A DNA stretch of 38,872 bases from contig JADGEO010000032.1 of assembly GCA_016744335.1 (NCBI GenBank), positions 1 to 38,872 on the forward strand, given 5' to 3'. The notes beneath the pieces are model-generated. The model was not told the origin of the DNA. It did not search any database and saw only the letters and a list, made by a program, of their open reading frames with translations. Shown here piece after piece: positions 15,298 through 22,768 of this stretch; position 1 is the stretch's first letter; each line of letters begins with the position of its first letter. Both the position numbers and the translations under genes were made by a program. The DNA is from Anaerolineales bacterium. GTDB taxonomy: Bacteria > Chloroflexota > Anaerolineae > Anaerolineales > Villigracilaceae.

Positions 15298-15645
15298 ATG
15301 CTAAATTTTCTACTTGTCGTTTTGGGAAGCATCCTAGCAATAGCCTTGTTTTTGCTTCTAGCAAAAATATTTAACCTGCCAAGTGAGATAAAAAGAAAAA
15401 AAGAAATTCGCAAAAAAGAGCAAAGACTCGCAGAGCTACTCGATGGACAAGAATTAAACGACATTTTAGAAGCCTCACCCTATAAACTCAGTCGAGGGCA
15501 AGGCGATAATTGGTATGGCATTTACGATAAGGAATTAGGAAGAAATAAATTAGGCTCAGCACAATACAGATTAGATGCCGAACTCTGGATTGTAGAAAAA
15601 CACTTCTCTACTGAAAGTACAGCAAAAATCTTTCTGTACAAATAA
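15298..15645 (+). CDS. Small membrane-anchored protein of unknown function
   Basis: A 115-residue protein I do not recognise. Residues ~2-24 form one hydrophobic helix (MLNFLLVVLGSILAIALFLL), followed by a charged K/E-rich coiled-coil-like stretch (~28-50). A globular tail contains GQGDNWYGIYDKELG. A single N-terminal anchor with a cytoplasmic basic segment is the likely topology. The ATG at 15298 is chosen because it directly precedes the membrane segment; a TTG at 15268 is in frame. There is no good Shine-Dalgarno. The stop is followed at once by a palindrome-rich intergenic element. Confidence 0.5.
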   Translation: MLNFLLVVLGSILAIALFLLLAKIFNLPSEIKRKKEIRKKEQRLAELLDGQELNDILEASPYKLSRGQGDNWYGIYDKELGRNKLGSAQYRLDAELWIVEKHFSTESTAKIFLYK

Positions 15646-15775
15646 AAAGGTGACATAAATGTCGCACCACGCTCGTAACGCAACATTCATGTTGCCCTAT
15701 ACGCGGGAGCAGAGAAATGCTCACGCCACACTTCTGCTCACCATCAGCACCCAAGCCCCAAACACGTGCGTAGCG
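15646..15775. repeat. Palindrome-rich intergenic element
   Basis: Three small inverted repeats lie in a row: ggtgacataaatgtcgcacc (~15650-15669, 2-nt bulge), caacattcatgttg (~15682-15695) and gagcagagaaatgctc (~15707-15722). The 24 bp at 15752-15775 match 24520-24543 at 20 of 24 positions. A large hairpin (15776-15820) follows directly. No coding frame or known RNA is recognised. It resembles a non-autonomous repeat element or a structured leader. Confidence 0.5.
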
Positions 15776-15820
15776 GTCAGGAAGACTCCGTTCCCTTGAA
15801 GAGAACGGAGTCTTCCTGAC
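15776..15820 (+). repeat. Leader hairpin repeat, copy 2
   Basis: Two perfect 18-nt arms (15776-15793 and 15803-15820) around a 9-nt loop; the core gactccgttccc is related to the core of the hairpins at 1371-1411 and 17196-17228. It ends 24 nt before the M20 peptidase ATG and has no T-run. The preceding gtgcgtagcgg resembles the sequence before copy 1. Confidence 0.75.
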
Positions 15821-15844
15821 CAATTCCACAAAAAAAGGAAAAAA

Positions 15845-17155
15845 ATGACAACTCCCATCTACCAAAAACCTGTTGAACTACTCCAAAATCTTATTCGTTT
15901 CGATACAACTAATCCGCCTGGAAATGAGAAAGCGATTATTATGTATCTCAAAGAAATTATCGAAGATGCTGGGCTAAAAACTACGATTTTAGCCAAAGAC
16001 GACAATCGCCCGAACTTAATCACACGCCTGCCAGGGCGGGGAGATGCGCCGCCGCTTTTGCTCTACGGGCATGTGGATGTTGTGCCCACCACTGGGCAAC
16101 AATGGACACATCCGCCCTTCGAGGGGGTGATTGCTGACGATATGATTTGGGGGCGTGGTGCGCTCGATATGAAAAATGGCATTGCGATGATGGTCTCCGC
16201 CCTTTTGCGTGCCCACGAAGCTGGCGAAAAACCACCTGGAGACATCATTTTGGCAATCGTGCCAGACGAAGAAGTAGACGGTTCTCACGGTGCGCGCTTT
16301 TTGACAGAAAATCACGCCGATTTATTCGAAGGTGTGCGCTACGCCATTGGCGAGGGTGGGGGCGTAAGTTTGGAGATGGGGGGCGAGAAGTTTTATACCG
16401 TTATGGTCGCCGAAAAGCAAATTTGTAGCGTACGTGCTACCGTACGCGGTAAAGCGGGACATGGCTCGATGCCCAGACGTGGCGGTGCGACCGCAAAATT
16501 AGCAAAAATGCTCAATACGCTCGAAAACCAGCGTTTGCCCGTTCATATAACATCAGTTGCGGAGCAAATGTTCTCCACAATTGCGACATCTCTCTCCTTC
16601 CCCACAAATTTAGGGATGAAAATGCTCCTTAACCCGACCTTCACTGACCGCATGTTGGATGCGCTGGGAGATAAGGGGCTTATCATCAATCCGATGCTAC
16701 ATAATACCGTTAGCCCCAATATCATTCGTGGCGGCGATAAAATTAACGTCATTCCTGCGGAAATTTCTGTTGAATTAGATGGTCGTCTTTTACCCCAATT
16801 TACCCCCGATGATATGTTGGCAGAGTTAGGCGCGTTATTAGGCGATGATGTTGAGTTAGAAATCACACATTACGATAAAGGTGCAGGCGCACCCGATATG
16901 ACGCTCTACCCCCTGCTGGCTGATATTTTGCAAAAAGCCGACCCAAGTGGTACGCCTATCCCTATGCTTTTAAGCGGCGTAACCGATGGACGTTTCTTCT
17001 CCAGAATTGGCATTCAAACTTATGGCTATTTACCCGCGGAAATAACTTCTGAATTAATCGACTCAATTCATGCCGCTAATGAACGCATCCCCGTTGCGGC
17101 GATGGAGTTTGGCACAAATGCAATTTCGGAGGTCTTGAGGCGATTTGGGGAGTAA
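15845..17155 (+). CDS. M20 family metallopeptidase (ArgE/DapE/CPG2 type)
   Basis: A 436-residue zinc peptidase/deacylase. Metal and catalytic residues are visible: His76 and Asp78 (LLYGHVDVVP), Asp108 (RGALDMKNG), Glu142/Glu143 (VPDEEVDG) and the C-terminal His409 (IDSIHAANER). The dimerisation domain spans ~185-295 and starts with VRATVRGKAGHGSMPRRGG, containing the His that completes the partner active site. Length is normal. Substrate (N-acyl amino acid, peptide or carbamate) is not determined by the motifs. The ATG has an AAGGA site. A large hairpin lies 24 nt upstream of the start, and a clear terminator is 40 bp downstream, so it is probably monocistronic. Confidence 0.92.
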   Translation: MTTPIYQKPVELLQNLIRFDTTNPPGNEKAIIMYLKEIIEDAGLKTTILAKDDNRPNLITRLPGRGDAPPLLLYGHVDVVPTTGQQWTHPPFEGVIADDMIWGRGALDMKNGIAMMVSALLRAHEAGEKPPGDIILAIVPDEEVDGSHGARFLTENHADLFEGVRYAIGEGGGVSLEMGGEKFYTVMVAEKQICSVRATVRGKAGHGSMPRRGGATAKLAKMLNTLENQRLPVHITSVAEQMFSTIATSLSFPTNLGMKMLLNPTFTDRMLDALGDKGLIINPMLHNTVSPNIIRGGDKINVIPAEISVELDGRLLPQFTPDDMLAELGALLGDDVELEITHYDKGAGAPDMTLYPLLADILQKADPSGTPIPMLLSGVTDGRFFSRIGIQTYGYLPAEITSELIDSIHAANERIPVAAMEFGTNAISEVLRRFGE

Positions 17156-17195
17156 GATTAATAGACTTTATCAGAAATAAAACTTCAACACCAAG

Positions 17196-17231
17196 AAGAA
17201 CCCGTTCCCATCGAGGGAACGGGTTCTTTTT
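17196..17231 (+). terminator. Intrinsic terminator after the M20 peptidase gene
   Basis: Perfect 14-bp stem (17196-17209 / 17215-17228), 5-nt loop atcga, and a run of five T at the end (17227-17231). The stem core aagaacccgttccc is the same as in the hairpin at 1371-1411. Confidence 0.88.
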
Positions 17232-17249
17232 GCTTGCTTCCAATAGACT

Positions 17250-17315
17250 TTAGGGAAAAGAATGCTATCTTTTATATTTCCCTAAGATTTTCTGCCTTCC
17301 TAGCTACGCTAGGAA
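17250..17315 (+). promoter_or_regulatory. Two small hairpins in the decarboxylase upstream region
   Basis: A 9-bp perfect pair, ttagggaaa (17250-17258) with tttccctaa (17277-17285), and an 8-bp pair, ttcctagc (17297-17304) with gctaggaa (17308-17315). They lie between the M20 terminator and the decarboxylase start. No matching riboswitch class is recognised. A protein-binding site or leader structure is possible. Confidence 0.4.
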
Positions 17316-17366
17316 ATATAGAGAAAGTTAATATTAAATAATCCGCTTAATGGTAGACTCTCCTCT

Positions 17367-18332
17367 ATGAAATCTACCGCACTCGCCCACCCAAATATCG
17401 CGTTAATAAAATACTGGGGAAATCGTGACCATGATTTACGAATCCCTGTTAATGGCTCATTTTCAATGAATTTAGAAGGGTTATCTGCAAAGACACAGGT
17501 TGTCTTTAATGAAAGTCTTCGTGAAGATAAGCTCATTTTGAATAAAAAAGCAATCTCGGGGGCAGGTTTGGTACGCGTTAGCCAAATTCTGGATGAAGTT
17601 CGTCTAAAAGCAAATGTTAATTTATTTGCCGAAGTAGTCAGTGAAAATAATTTCCCCACTGGCGCAGGGATTGCCTCCTCAGCCGCGGCATTTTCTGCTT
17701 TAGCTCTCTCTGCTTCTAAAGCCGCAGGGCTTGAATTAGATGAAAAAGAACTCTCTATTTTAGCGCGACATGGTTCAGGGTCGGCGTGCCGTTCTGTACC
17801 AAGTGGTTTTGTAGAGTGGACGAATGGAGAGACAGACAAAAACTCTTATTCTTTCTCTCTTGCCCCACCAGAGCACTGGGATTTAGCCGATTGTATTGCT
17901 GTGGTTTCTGGCGATCATAAAGAGATTGGCTCCACACAGGGACACCGAATTGCGGAAACGAGTCCCTTGCAAGCGGCACGCGTGGCAGATGCCCCCCGCA
18001 GAATTGAGATTTGCCGTGAGGCAATTTTAAAACGCGATTTTGAGACCTTTGCATCCATTGTAGAACAAGATTCAGATTTGATGCACGCGGTGATGATGAC
18101 TTCAAATCCTGCGCTTTTTTATTGGCACCCCAGCACACTTCACGTTATGAAGTCGGTACGCACTTGGCGGCGGCAGGGCGTCCCCGTTTGCTACACGATT
18201 GATGCGGGCCCGAATGTCCACGTCATCACATTAAAAGAAAAAATGAATGAAGTAAAAGAAAAGCTAGACAGTCTCGATGGTGTTCAAAAAACACTTACAG
18301 CTACCGTTGGTGGTGCAGCGCGCCTGATATAA
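17367..18332 (+). CDS. Diphosphomevalonate (or phosphomevalonate) decarboxylase
   Basis: A 321-residue GHMP-superfamily enzyme of the mevalonate pathway, which phosphorylates and decarboxylates its substrate to an isopentenyl (di)phosphate. Motifs: NIALIKYWGNRD (10-21), the ATP-binding loop PTGAGIASSAA (97-107), HGSGSACRS (135-143, Ser139 and Arg142) and the catalytic Asp279 in TIDAGPNVHV. The Lys that usually follows KYWG is Asn19 here. In studied diphosphate enzymes that Lys contacts the diphosphate, so a monophosphate substrate, as proven for the Roseiflexus castenholzii enzyme, is possible. There is no Shine-Dalgarno. A 6-codon frame (17350-17370) ends in an ATGA overlap with the start. 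Confidence 0.88.
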   Translation: MKSTALAHPNIALIKYWGNRDHDLRIPVNGSFSMNLEGLSAKTQVVFNESLREDKLILNKKAISGAGLVRVSQILDEVRLKANVNLFAEVVSENNFPTGAGIASSAAAFSALALSASKAAGLELDEKELSILARHGSGSACRSVPSGFVEWTNGETDKNSYSFSLAPPEHWDLADCIAVVSGDHKEIGSTQGHRIAETSPLQAARVADAPRRIEICREAILKRDFETFASIVEQDSDLMHAVMMTSNPALFYWHPSTLHVMKSVRTWRRQGVPVCYTIDAGPNVHVITLKEKMNEVKEKLDSLDGVQKTLTATVGGAARLI

Positions 18333-18333
18333 T
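18325..18333 (+). promoter_or_regulatory. Possible extended -10 promoter for the M50 protease unit
   Basis: TGATATAAT matches an extended -10 element and overlaps the decarboxylase stop. No good -35 is present. It lies 63 bp before the protease ATG. A 7-bp inverted pair, ctgcatt/aatgcag, follows at about 18341-18367. Confidence 0.35.
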
Positions 18334-18395
18334 GACCACCTGCATTATGTCTAAGATACAATGCAGTTCTACCCTAATTTGAAAAGAGAGATTTT

Positions 18396-19820
18396 ATGAA
18401 TACAAGCATTTTAGCTGGGCTAATTTTTATAGGCGTTTTTGGTGTTGTTATTCTCATTCACGAGCTTGGGCATTTTTTTGTGGGGCGTTATTTCAAGGTC
18501 GAGGTCGAAGAGTTTGGCATCGGTATTCCCCCGCGCATGTTGCGTTATTGGTGGGGAAAAGGTTCTTTTACGCTCAATGGTCAACGCATTGAAATCCCTA
18601 GTAATTTCAACCCACCTTTTAAATGGCAAGAGACCCTCAACCAACCTGCAAAAATCACCGCCGATAAAGTAGATGAAAAATGGATTTTACGCACTATCGA
18701 AGTAGAGCTAGAAGAAGAAACTACAGAAGAGGCATCTGATCATATCCTGGTGAATGCCGATGGTACTGCTGTAGAGGCAGAAGCTAAAGTCCTTAGCGAA
18801 ATCGTTCAGGTGGGGGAAGAAACAGGTGCATTGACACGAGAAGGCAATATCAGCGAAGTTCACCCCGGCACAGAATATACTATCAATTGGTTGCCCATTG
18901 GCGGATTCAATCGCTTCAAAGGCGAAAACGAAAACTTTGAAGCCAGTGGCGGATTTACCTCTGCGAAACCGGGTGCACGCCTTGCTATTTTACTCGCAGG
19001 GGCAACCATGAATTTACTTTTAGGCGTTGTAGTCTACGCCGTCATTATTTCACAAATGGGAATCCCCAATCTTGACACGATACAGATTTACAATATTTCG
19101 CCGAATTCACCCGCGTCTCAAGCTGGGTTACTCGAAAACGACATTATCCTGGAGATAAACGGGGAAGCAATAAAAACAGACGAGCAATTGCGCTATATTA
19201 TCGCATCCAACATGGATGAAGAAATTTATATGACTCTCCAACGCGGAGATGAGATTATTGAAGCTCAAGTTACCCCCTCAAGCAGTCGTAGCGCAACAGA
19301 AGGGGCTATAGGATTTATGCCTGGCTATGCTTATGAAGATTCACCTTCTTTTATCGAAACAATGGTATACGCTGTAAAGATAACTGGCTATCACGCTAAA
19401 GAGATTTTACTTATGCCAGCAAAAATGATACGCGGCAATATCGCACCTGAAGAAGGGCGTTTTCTCGGTTTCAAAGGTATCTTTAATGTCTTTGAGCAAA
19501 CCGTAGATGCCGATGTAGAAAGTCGTGTAGATGTGCCAACAACATCATCCCCTTCAGAAGCTACGCCCCCCCCCACCTTTTATACCCTAAACCTAATAGC
19601 CAGCCTCACCATTACGCTCGGTGTTTTCAACCTACTCCCCTTCCCCGCTTTAGATGGCGGGAGAATTTTCTTTCTCTTACCAGAGTTGATTTTCAAAAAA
19701 CGCGTCCCCCCTCAATTTGAAAACGCAGTCCATGGCATAGGGATGATGCTCCTTTTAGCCTTTATGCTCTATATTAATGTAATGGACTTTGTAAACCCCG
19801 TTATTTTCAACTTACCATAG
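18396..19820 (+). CDS. Site-2 protease, RseP/M50 family, with a large insertion
   Basis: A 474-residue intramembrane zinc protease that would cut transmembrane anti-sigma factors or signal-peptide remnants. His22-Glu-x-x-His26 (VILIHELGHFFVG) lies in TM1, and the second metal motif is FPALDGGRIFF with Asp420. A PDZ domain is at ~228-300 (SPNSPASQAGLLENDIILEI). After the first motif, the usual GxG loop (FGIGIPP) should lead within ~20 residues to LPIGGF. Here ~100 extra acidic residues (about 58-160) separate them. Four membrane segments are expected. Start: ATG with AGAGAGA upstream. It is followed after 33 bp by the HEAT-repeat gene. Confidence 0.9.
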   Translation: MNTSILAGLIFIGVFGVVILIHELGHFFVGRYFKVEVEEFGIGIPPRMLRYWWGKGSFTLNGQRIEIPSNFNPPFKWQETLNQPAKITADKVDEKWILRTIEVELEEETTEEASDHILVNADGTAVEAEAKVLSEIVQVGEETGALTREGNISEVHPGTEYTINWLPIGGFNRFKGENENFEASGGFTSAKPGARLAILLAGATMNLLLGVVVYAVIISQMGIPNLDTIQIYNISPNSPASQAGLLENDIILEINGEAIKTDEQLRYIIASNMDEEIYMTLQRGDEIIEAQVTPSSSRSATEGAIGFMPGYAYEDSPSFIETMVYAVKITGYHAKEILLMPAKMIRGNIAPEEGRFLGFKGIFNVFEQTVDADVESRVDVPTTSSPSEATPPPTFYTLNLIASLTITLGVFNLLPFPALDGGRIFFLLPELIFKKRVPPQFENAVHGIGMMLLLAFMLYINVMDFVNPVIFNLP

Positions 19821-19853
19821 AAACGAATAAACCAACTAAACCAATAGACTAAT

Positions 19854-20825
19854 ATGCCCACTCTTAAAGATAACTTTACCGAATTAATCGTAATACTACG
19901 CGACGAAAGCCAAGAACTTTCTTTTGGCGCGCTCACAAATTTTGCCAAAGCACTCACTGATATTGCCCCAGCACAAATAAAACCCTTACTCAAAGTTTGG
20001 GGCGATGTCTCTCTTTCTCGTAGACATGCTTTGCTTGCCCATCTGAAACATGAACTAGATGATAATTTGCTCTATAACTTTAACGCACTAGCACGTTCGC
20101 TACTTCACGATGAAGATGGGATTACTCGCACTTATGCAATTCGTTTATTGGCAGATTATGAGCGCGAAGATTTAATCCCCACCTTTATTAATATCGCACT
20201 AAATGACCCTGAGATTGAAGCACGTACAGACACAATTTCTTTACTTGGCTTCTATGTATATTATGGTGAGTTAGATGAAATTTCAGATGAAAGTTTAAAG
20301 AAAATTGAAGAAACTCTGCTCCAAATAGCACAAAATGCCAAAAGAGCCAAATTTAAGCAATGCGCTGTAGAAGCTCTGGGATTTTCCTCCCGCGAGGAAG
20401 TTACAGCGTTAATCGAAAAAGCTTGGCAAGAAGAAACTGCCATGTGGAAAGCCAGCGCACTTTTTGCGATGGGACGTTCTTATGATAGTGACCGATGGCA
20501 AGAGCAAGTTTTAGAGGGTTTAGTTCACGAAAATGAGATTGTGCGCCTCGCCGCGACGAAATCGGCAGGAAATCTTTCACTTGATTTGGCTCGCCCTATT
20601 TTATTGAATAATCTTGGGGAAGAACAAGATGAGGTTGTGTTGAAGGCATCTATTTGGTCGCTCTCAGAAATTGGTGGCGAGGATGTGCGCGAGTATTTGC
20701 TATCTCTTCTTGATCAGCTAGAAGGGGAAGATGAGCAAGAGGCTTTTCTTGAAGATGCGCTTGAGAATCTTGATTTTACTGAAGGCGCGCAAAATTTAGA
20801 ACACTTTGATTTTGATGCACCATAA
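19854..20825 (+). CDS. HEAT-repeat protein
   Basis: A 323-residue acidic, all-helical protein. Successive HEAT-like units are visible, such as LARSLLHDEDGITRTYAIRL, FINIALNDPEIEARTDTISL, LVHENEIVRLAATKSAGNLS and LGEEQDEVVLKASIWSLSEI, each ~30-35 residues long. Such proteins are scaffolds for protein-protein contacts. There is no signal peptide or membrane segment, so it is probably cytoplasmic. The C-terminus is strongly acidic. It lies between the M50 protease gene (33 bp) and the secreted metallopeptidase gene (37 bp) on the same strand, which suggests a shared function. There is no clear Shine-Dalgarno before the ATG. Confidence 0.8.
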   Translation: MPTLKDNFTELIVILRDESQELSFGALTNFAKALTDIAPAQIKPLLKVWGDVSLSRRHALLAHLKHELDDNLLYNFNALARSLLHDEDGITRTYAIRLLADYEREDLIPTFINIALNDPEIEARTDTISLLGFYVYYGELDEISDESLKKIEETLLQIAQNAKRAKFKQCAVEALGFSSREEVTALIEKAWQEETAMWKASALFAMGRSYDSDRWQEQVLEGLVHENEIVRLAATKSAGNLSLDLARPILLNNLGEEQDEVVLKASIWSLSEIGGEDVREYLLSLLDQLEGEDEQEAFLEDALENLDFTEGAQNLEHFDFDAP

Positions 20826-20862
20826 ATAATATCGAAATGCTTATTTATAAGGAGAAAGTTTA

Positions 20863-22074
20863 GTGGGAAAAACACTTCACAAACTCATAAACCTGCTCTT
20901 ATTTACAGCACTCCTGTTTTTCGGTTCTGCGCGCCAAGTTTTGAGTCAAGAAGGTGTAGCGGTGTCAGATGCACAAGTCACTCATGTCTTTGGGGAGGAG
21001 ATTCACTTTTCGGCGCAAATTATTACATCCAATCCAATTAAAGAAGCTTTACTTATCTTTCGCGAGGTAGATGAAGAAAACTCCCGTGTTATTTCCTTAA
21101 ATGCCGATGAAGAGGGGTATATTAGCTATACTTATGATGCCAGTGAAAATTTACTGCACCCTTTTGCAGAGATTACTTATTGGTTTCAAATAGAATTGGC
21201 AAACGGAGAAAGTTTTACTAGCCCTAAGTATTTTTTCACCTACACCGATAACCGTTATGAATGGGAGACGCGTGAGGAGGATAATTTGCGCGTGCATTGG
21301 TACGAGGGAGACGAAACTTTTGGGCTTAGTGCACTTGACACTGCACGTTCTGGGTTGACCGATATTGGTTTGCTTTTTCCTGTAGATACCAGCCAACCGA
21401 TTGATATTTATATTTATGCTTCTCCTAATGAGTTACAAAACGCACTTTTTATGGGCGGAGAAACTTGGGTAGCGGGACATGCTGACCCCGCTTTGGGGAC
21501 TGTTTTTGTAGCTATTCCCCCCGGTGAACAAGAAGTAATTTTAATGCAAGAATATATTCCCCATGAAATGGCGCATGTTTTGCTCTATCGTTATGTTGGT
21601 GAAAATTATAATCTTTTGCCTATTTGGCTTTTAGAAGGGATTGCTTCGATGGCGGAGTTATATCCTAACCCCGATTATGAACTTGCGCTTGAGCGCGCTA
21701 CAGAGAATGAGACTCTTATTCCCATTGCTGAACTTTGCTTAACTTTTCCCAGTGAACAATCTGATGCTTTTCTAGCGTATGCTGAATCTACGTCTTTTAC
21801 TCGCTATTTATATGCTAATTATGGTTATTCGGGAATGGATGAGTTGATTAATGCCTACGCCGATGGCTTATCTTGTGAAGCTGGCACAGTGAGTGCCTTT
21901 GGTGAGACGCTTAAATATCTTGATGCCAACTGGCAAGAAACTGTTTTGGGGGCAAATTTATCGGGAGTTGCTTTTCGTGCTATTTTGCCTTATTTGTTGA
22001 TTTTGACTTTGTTGATTATTGTGCCACTTCTTTTAGGCGTTTTTGGAGGAATGAGAAACACTTCGGAGAGTTAG
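20863..22074 (+). CDS. Secreted, membrane-tethered metallopeptidase (peptidase MA-like)
   Basis: A 403-residue protein with a signal peptide (~1-28, LINLLLFTALLFFGSARQVL) and a C-terminal membrane helix (~376-395, ILPYLLILTLLIIVPLLLG). The external part has a gluzincin site: His234-Glu235-x-x-His238 (IPHEMAHVLLY) and Glu258 twenty residues later (LLEGIASMAEL). This matches peptidase MA-like domains (PF13485). Residues ~30-135 look like a beta-rich adhesion or Ig-like region. The start is GTG at 20863, with AAGGAG at the right distance. It is the last gene of the plus-strand unit and meets radC tail to tail with a single base between the stop codons. Confidence 0.85.
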   Translation: MGKTLHKLINLLLFTALLFFGSARQVLSQEGVAVSDAQVTHVFGEEIHFSAQIITSNPIKEALLIFREVDEENSRVISLNADEEGYISYTYDASENLLHPFAEITYWFQIELANGESFTSPKYFFTYTDNRYEWETREEDNLRVHWYEGDETFGLSALDTARSGLTDIGLLFPVDTSQPIDIYIYASPNELQNALFMGGETWVAGHADPALGTVFVAIPPGEQEVILMQEYIPHEMAHVLLYRYVGENYNLLPIWLLEGIASMAELYPNPDYELALERATENETLIPIAELCLTFPSEQSDAFLAYAESTSFTRYLYANYGYSGMDELINAYADGLSCEAGTVSAFGETLKYLDANWQETVLGANLSGVAFRAILPYLLILTLLIIVPLLLGVFGGMRNTSES

Positions 22075-22075
22075 A

Positions 22076-22765
22076 TTAAAAGCCCAACTTTTTTTCTTTT
22101 AACGAGGTATAACGCCCCAACCCAATTACAAGATGGTCAAGCACTTCGATATCGAGTAACTTTCCTGCTTCACGCATAGCACGGGTAATGGCTACGTCAT
22201 CGGGGCTAGGCTTAGGATCACCGCTGGGATGGTTATGAACAGCAATTAATGCGGCGGCGTTTTTACGCACAGCGGGGGTAAAAATCTCACCAACGCGCAT
22301 GTGGGCAGAGTTTAGCGATCCGTGCGCAACAGTAGCAATATCTATCACACTATTACGCGTATTAAGTAAAATAACGCGCATTTCTTCTTTTTCTAGAGCA
22401 CTCATCTCATATTGCACCAATGCCGCCGCATCTGCGGGGCTATTAATAGTGGGGCGTTCGTTTGGGGCTTCTAACATAAGACGACGCCCTAGTTCAATAG
22501 CGGCTTTAAGTTGAGCCGATTTGGCAGAGCCAATTCCATGTTGAGCGCAAAGTTCATCAAAATCTGCACGATGAAGCCCACTTAATCCACCCAAATCTTT
22601 TAATAAACGCTGTCCCATTTGCACTGCACTCTCTCCGGGCACGCCAACGCGTAATAAAATGGCAATCAGCTCCGATGAACTAAGAGCCTGTGCGCCTAAT
22701 TGAGCCAGTCGTTCACGAGGGCGGTCATCTTTGGGGAGGTCGGCAATACGGTAAGTTGAGGGCAT
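22076..22765 (-). CDS. radC: RadC family JAB/MPN domain protein
   Basis: A 229-residue protein of the RadC family. The N-terminal helix-hairpin-helix-like part spans ~1-95 ([25 protein letters not shown]). The MPN domain carries the JAMM metal motif [15 protein letters not shown] (His177, His179, Asp190), with the upstream Glu likely in GEIFTPAV. The historic link to DNA repair is weak; family members often sit with mobile or recombination genes, and the molecular function is unproven. The start is 3 bp after the stop of the GT39 gene, so it rides on the glycan-cluster transcript. The 3' end touches the converging peptidase gene with no room for a terminator. Confidence 0.92.
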   Translation of the reverse strand: MPSTYRIADLPKDDRPRERLAQLGAQALSSSELIAILLRVGVPGESAVQMGQRLLKDLGGLSGLHRADFDELCAQHGIGSAKSAQLKAAIELGRRLMLEAPNERPTINSPADAAALVQYEMSALEKEEMRVILLNTRNSVIDIATVAHGSLNSAHMRVGEIFTPAVRKNAAALIAVHNHPSGDPKPSPDDVAITRAMREAGKLLDIEVLDHLVIGLGRYTSLKEKKLGF

Positions 22766-22768
22766 AAA

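Noticed and set aside
15655..15775. tRNA gene in the palindromic intergenic region
   Set aside because: No T-loop GTTCRA motif or acceptor pairing with tRNA spacing was found.
16147..16428. Alternative-frame Arg/Trp-rich open frame inside the M20 peptidase gene
   Set aside because: It is a shadow frame; the M20 frame carries all metal ligands.
17250..17315. Riboswitch before the mevalonate decarboxylase
   Set aside because: Two short hairpins are present, but no conserved riboswitch core was recognised.
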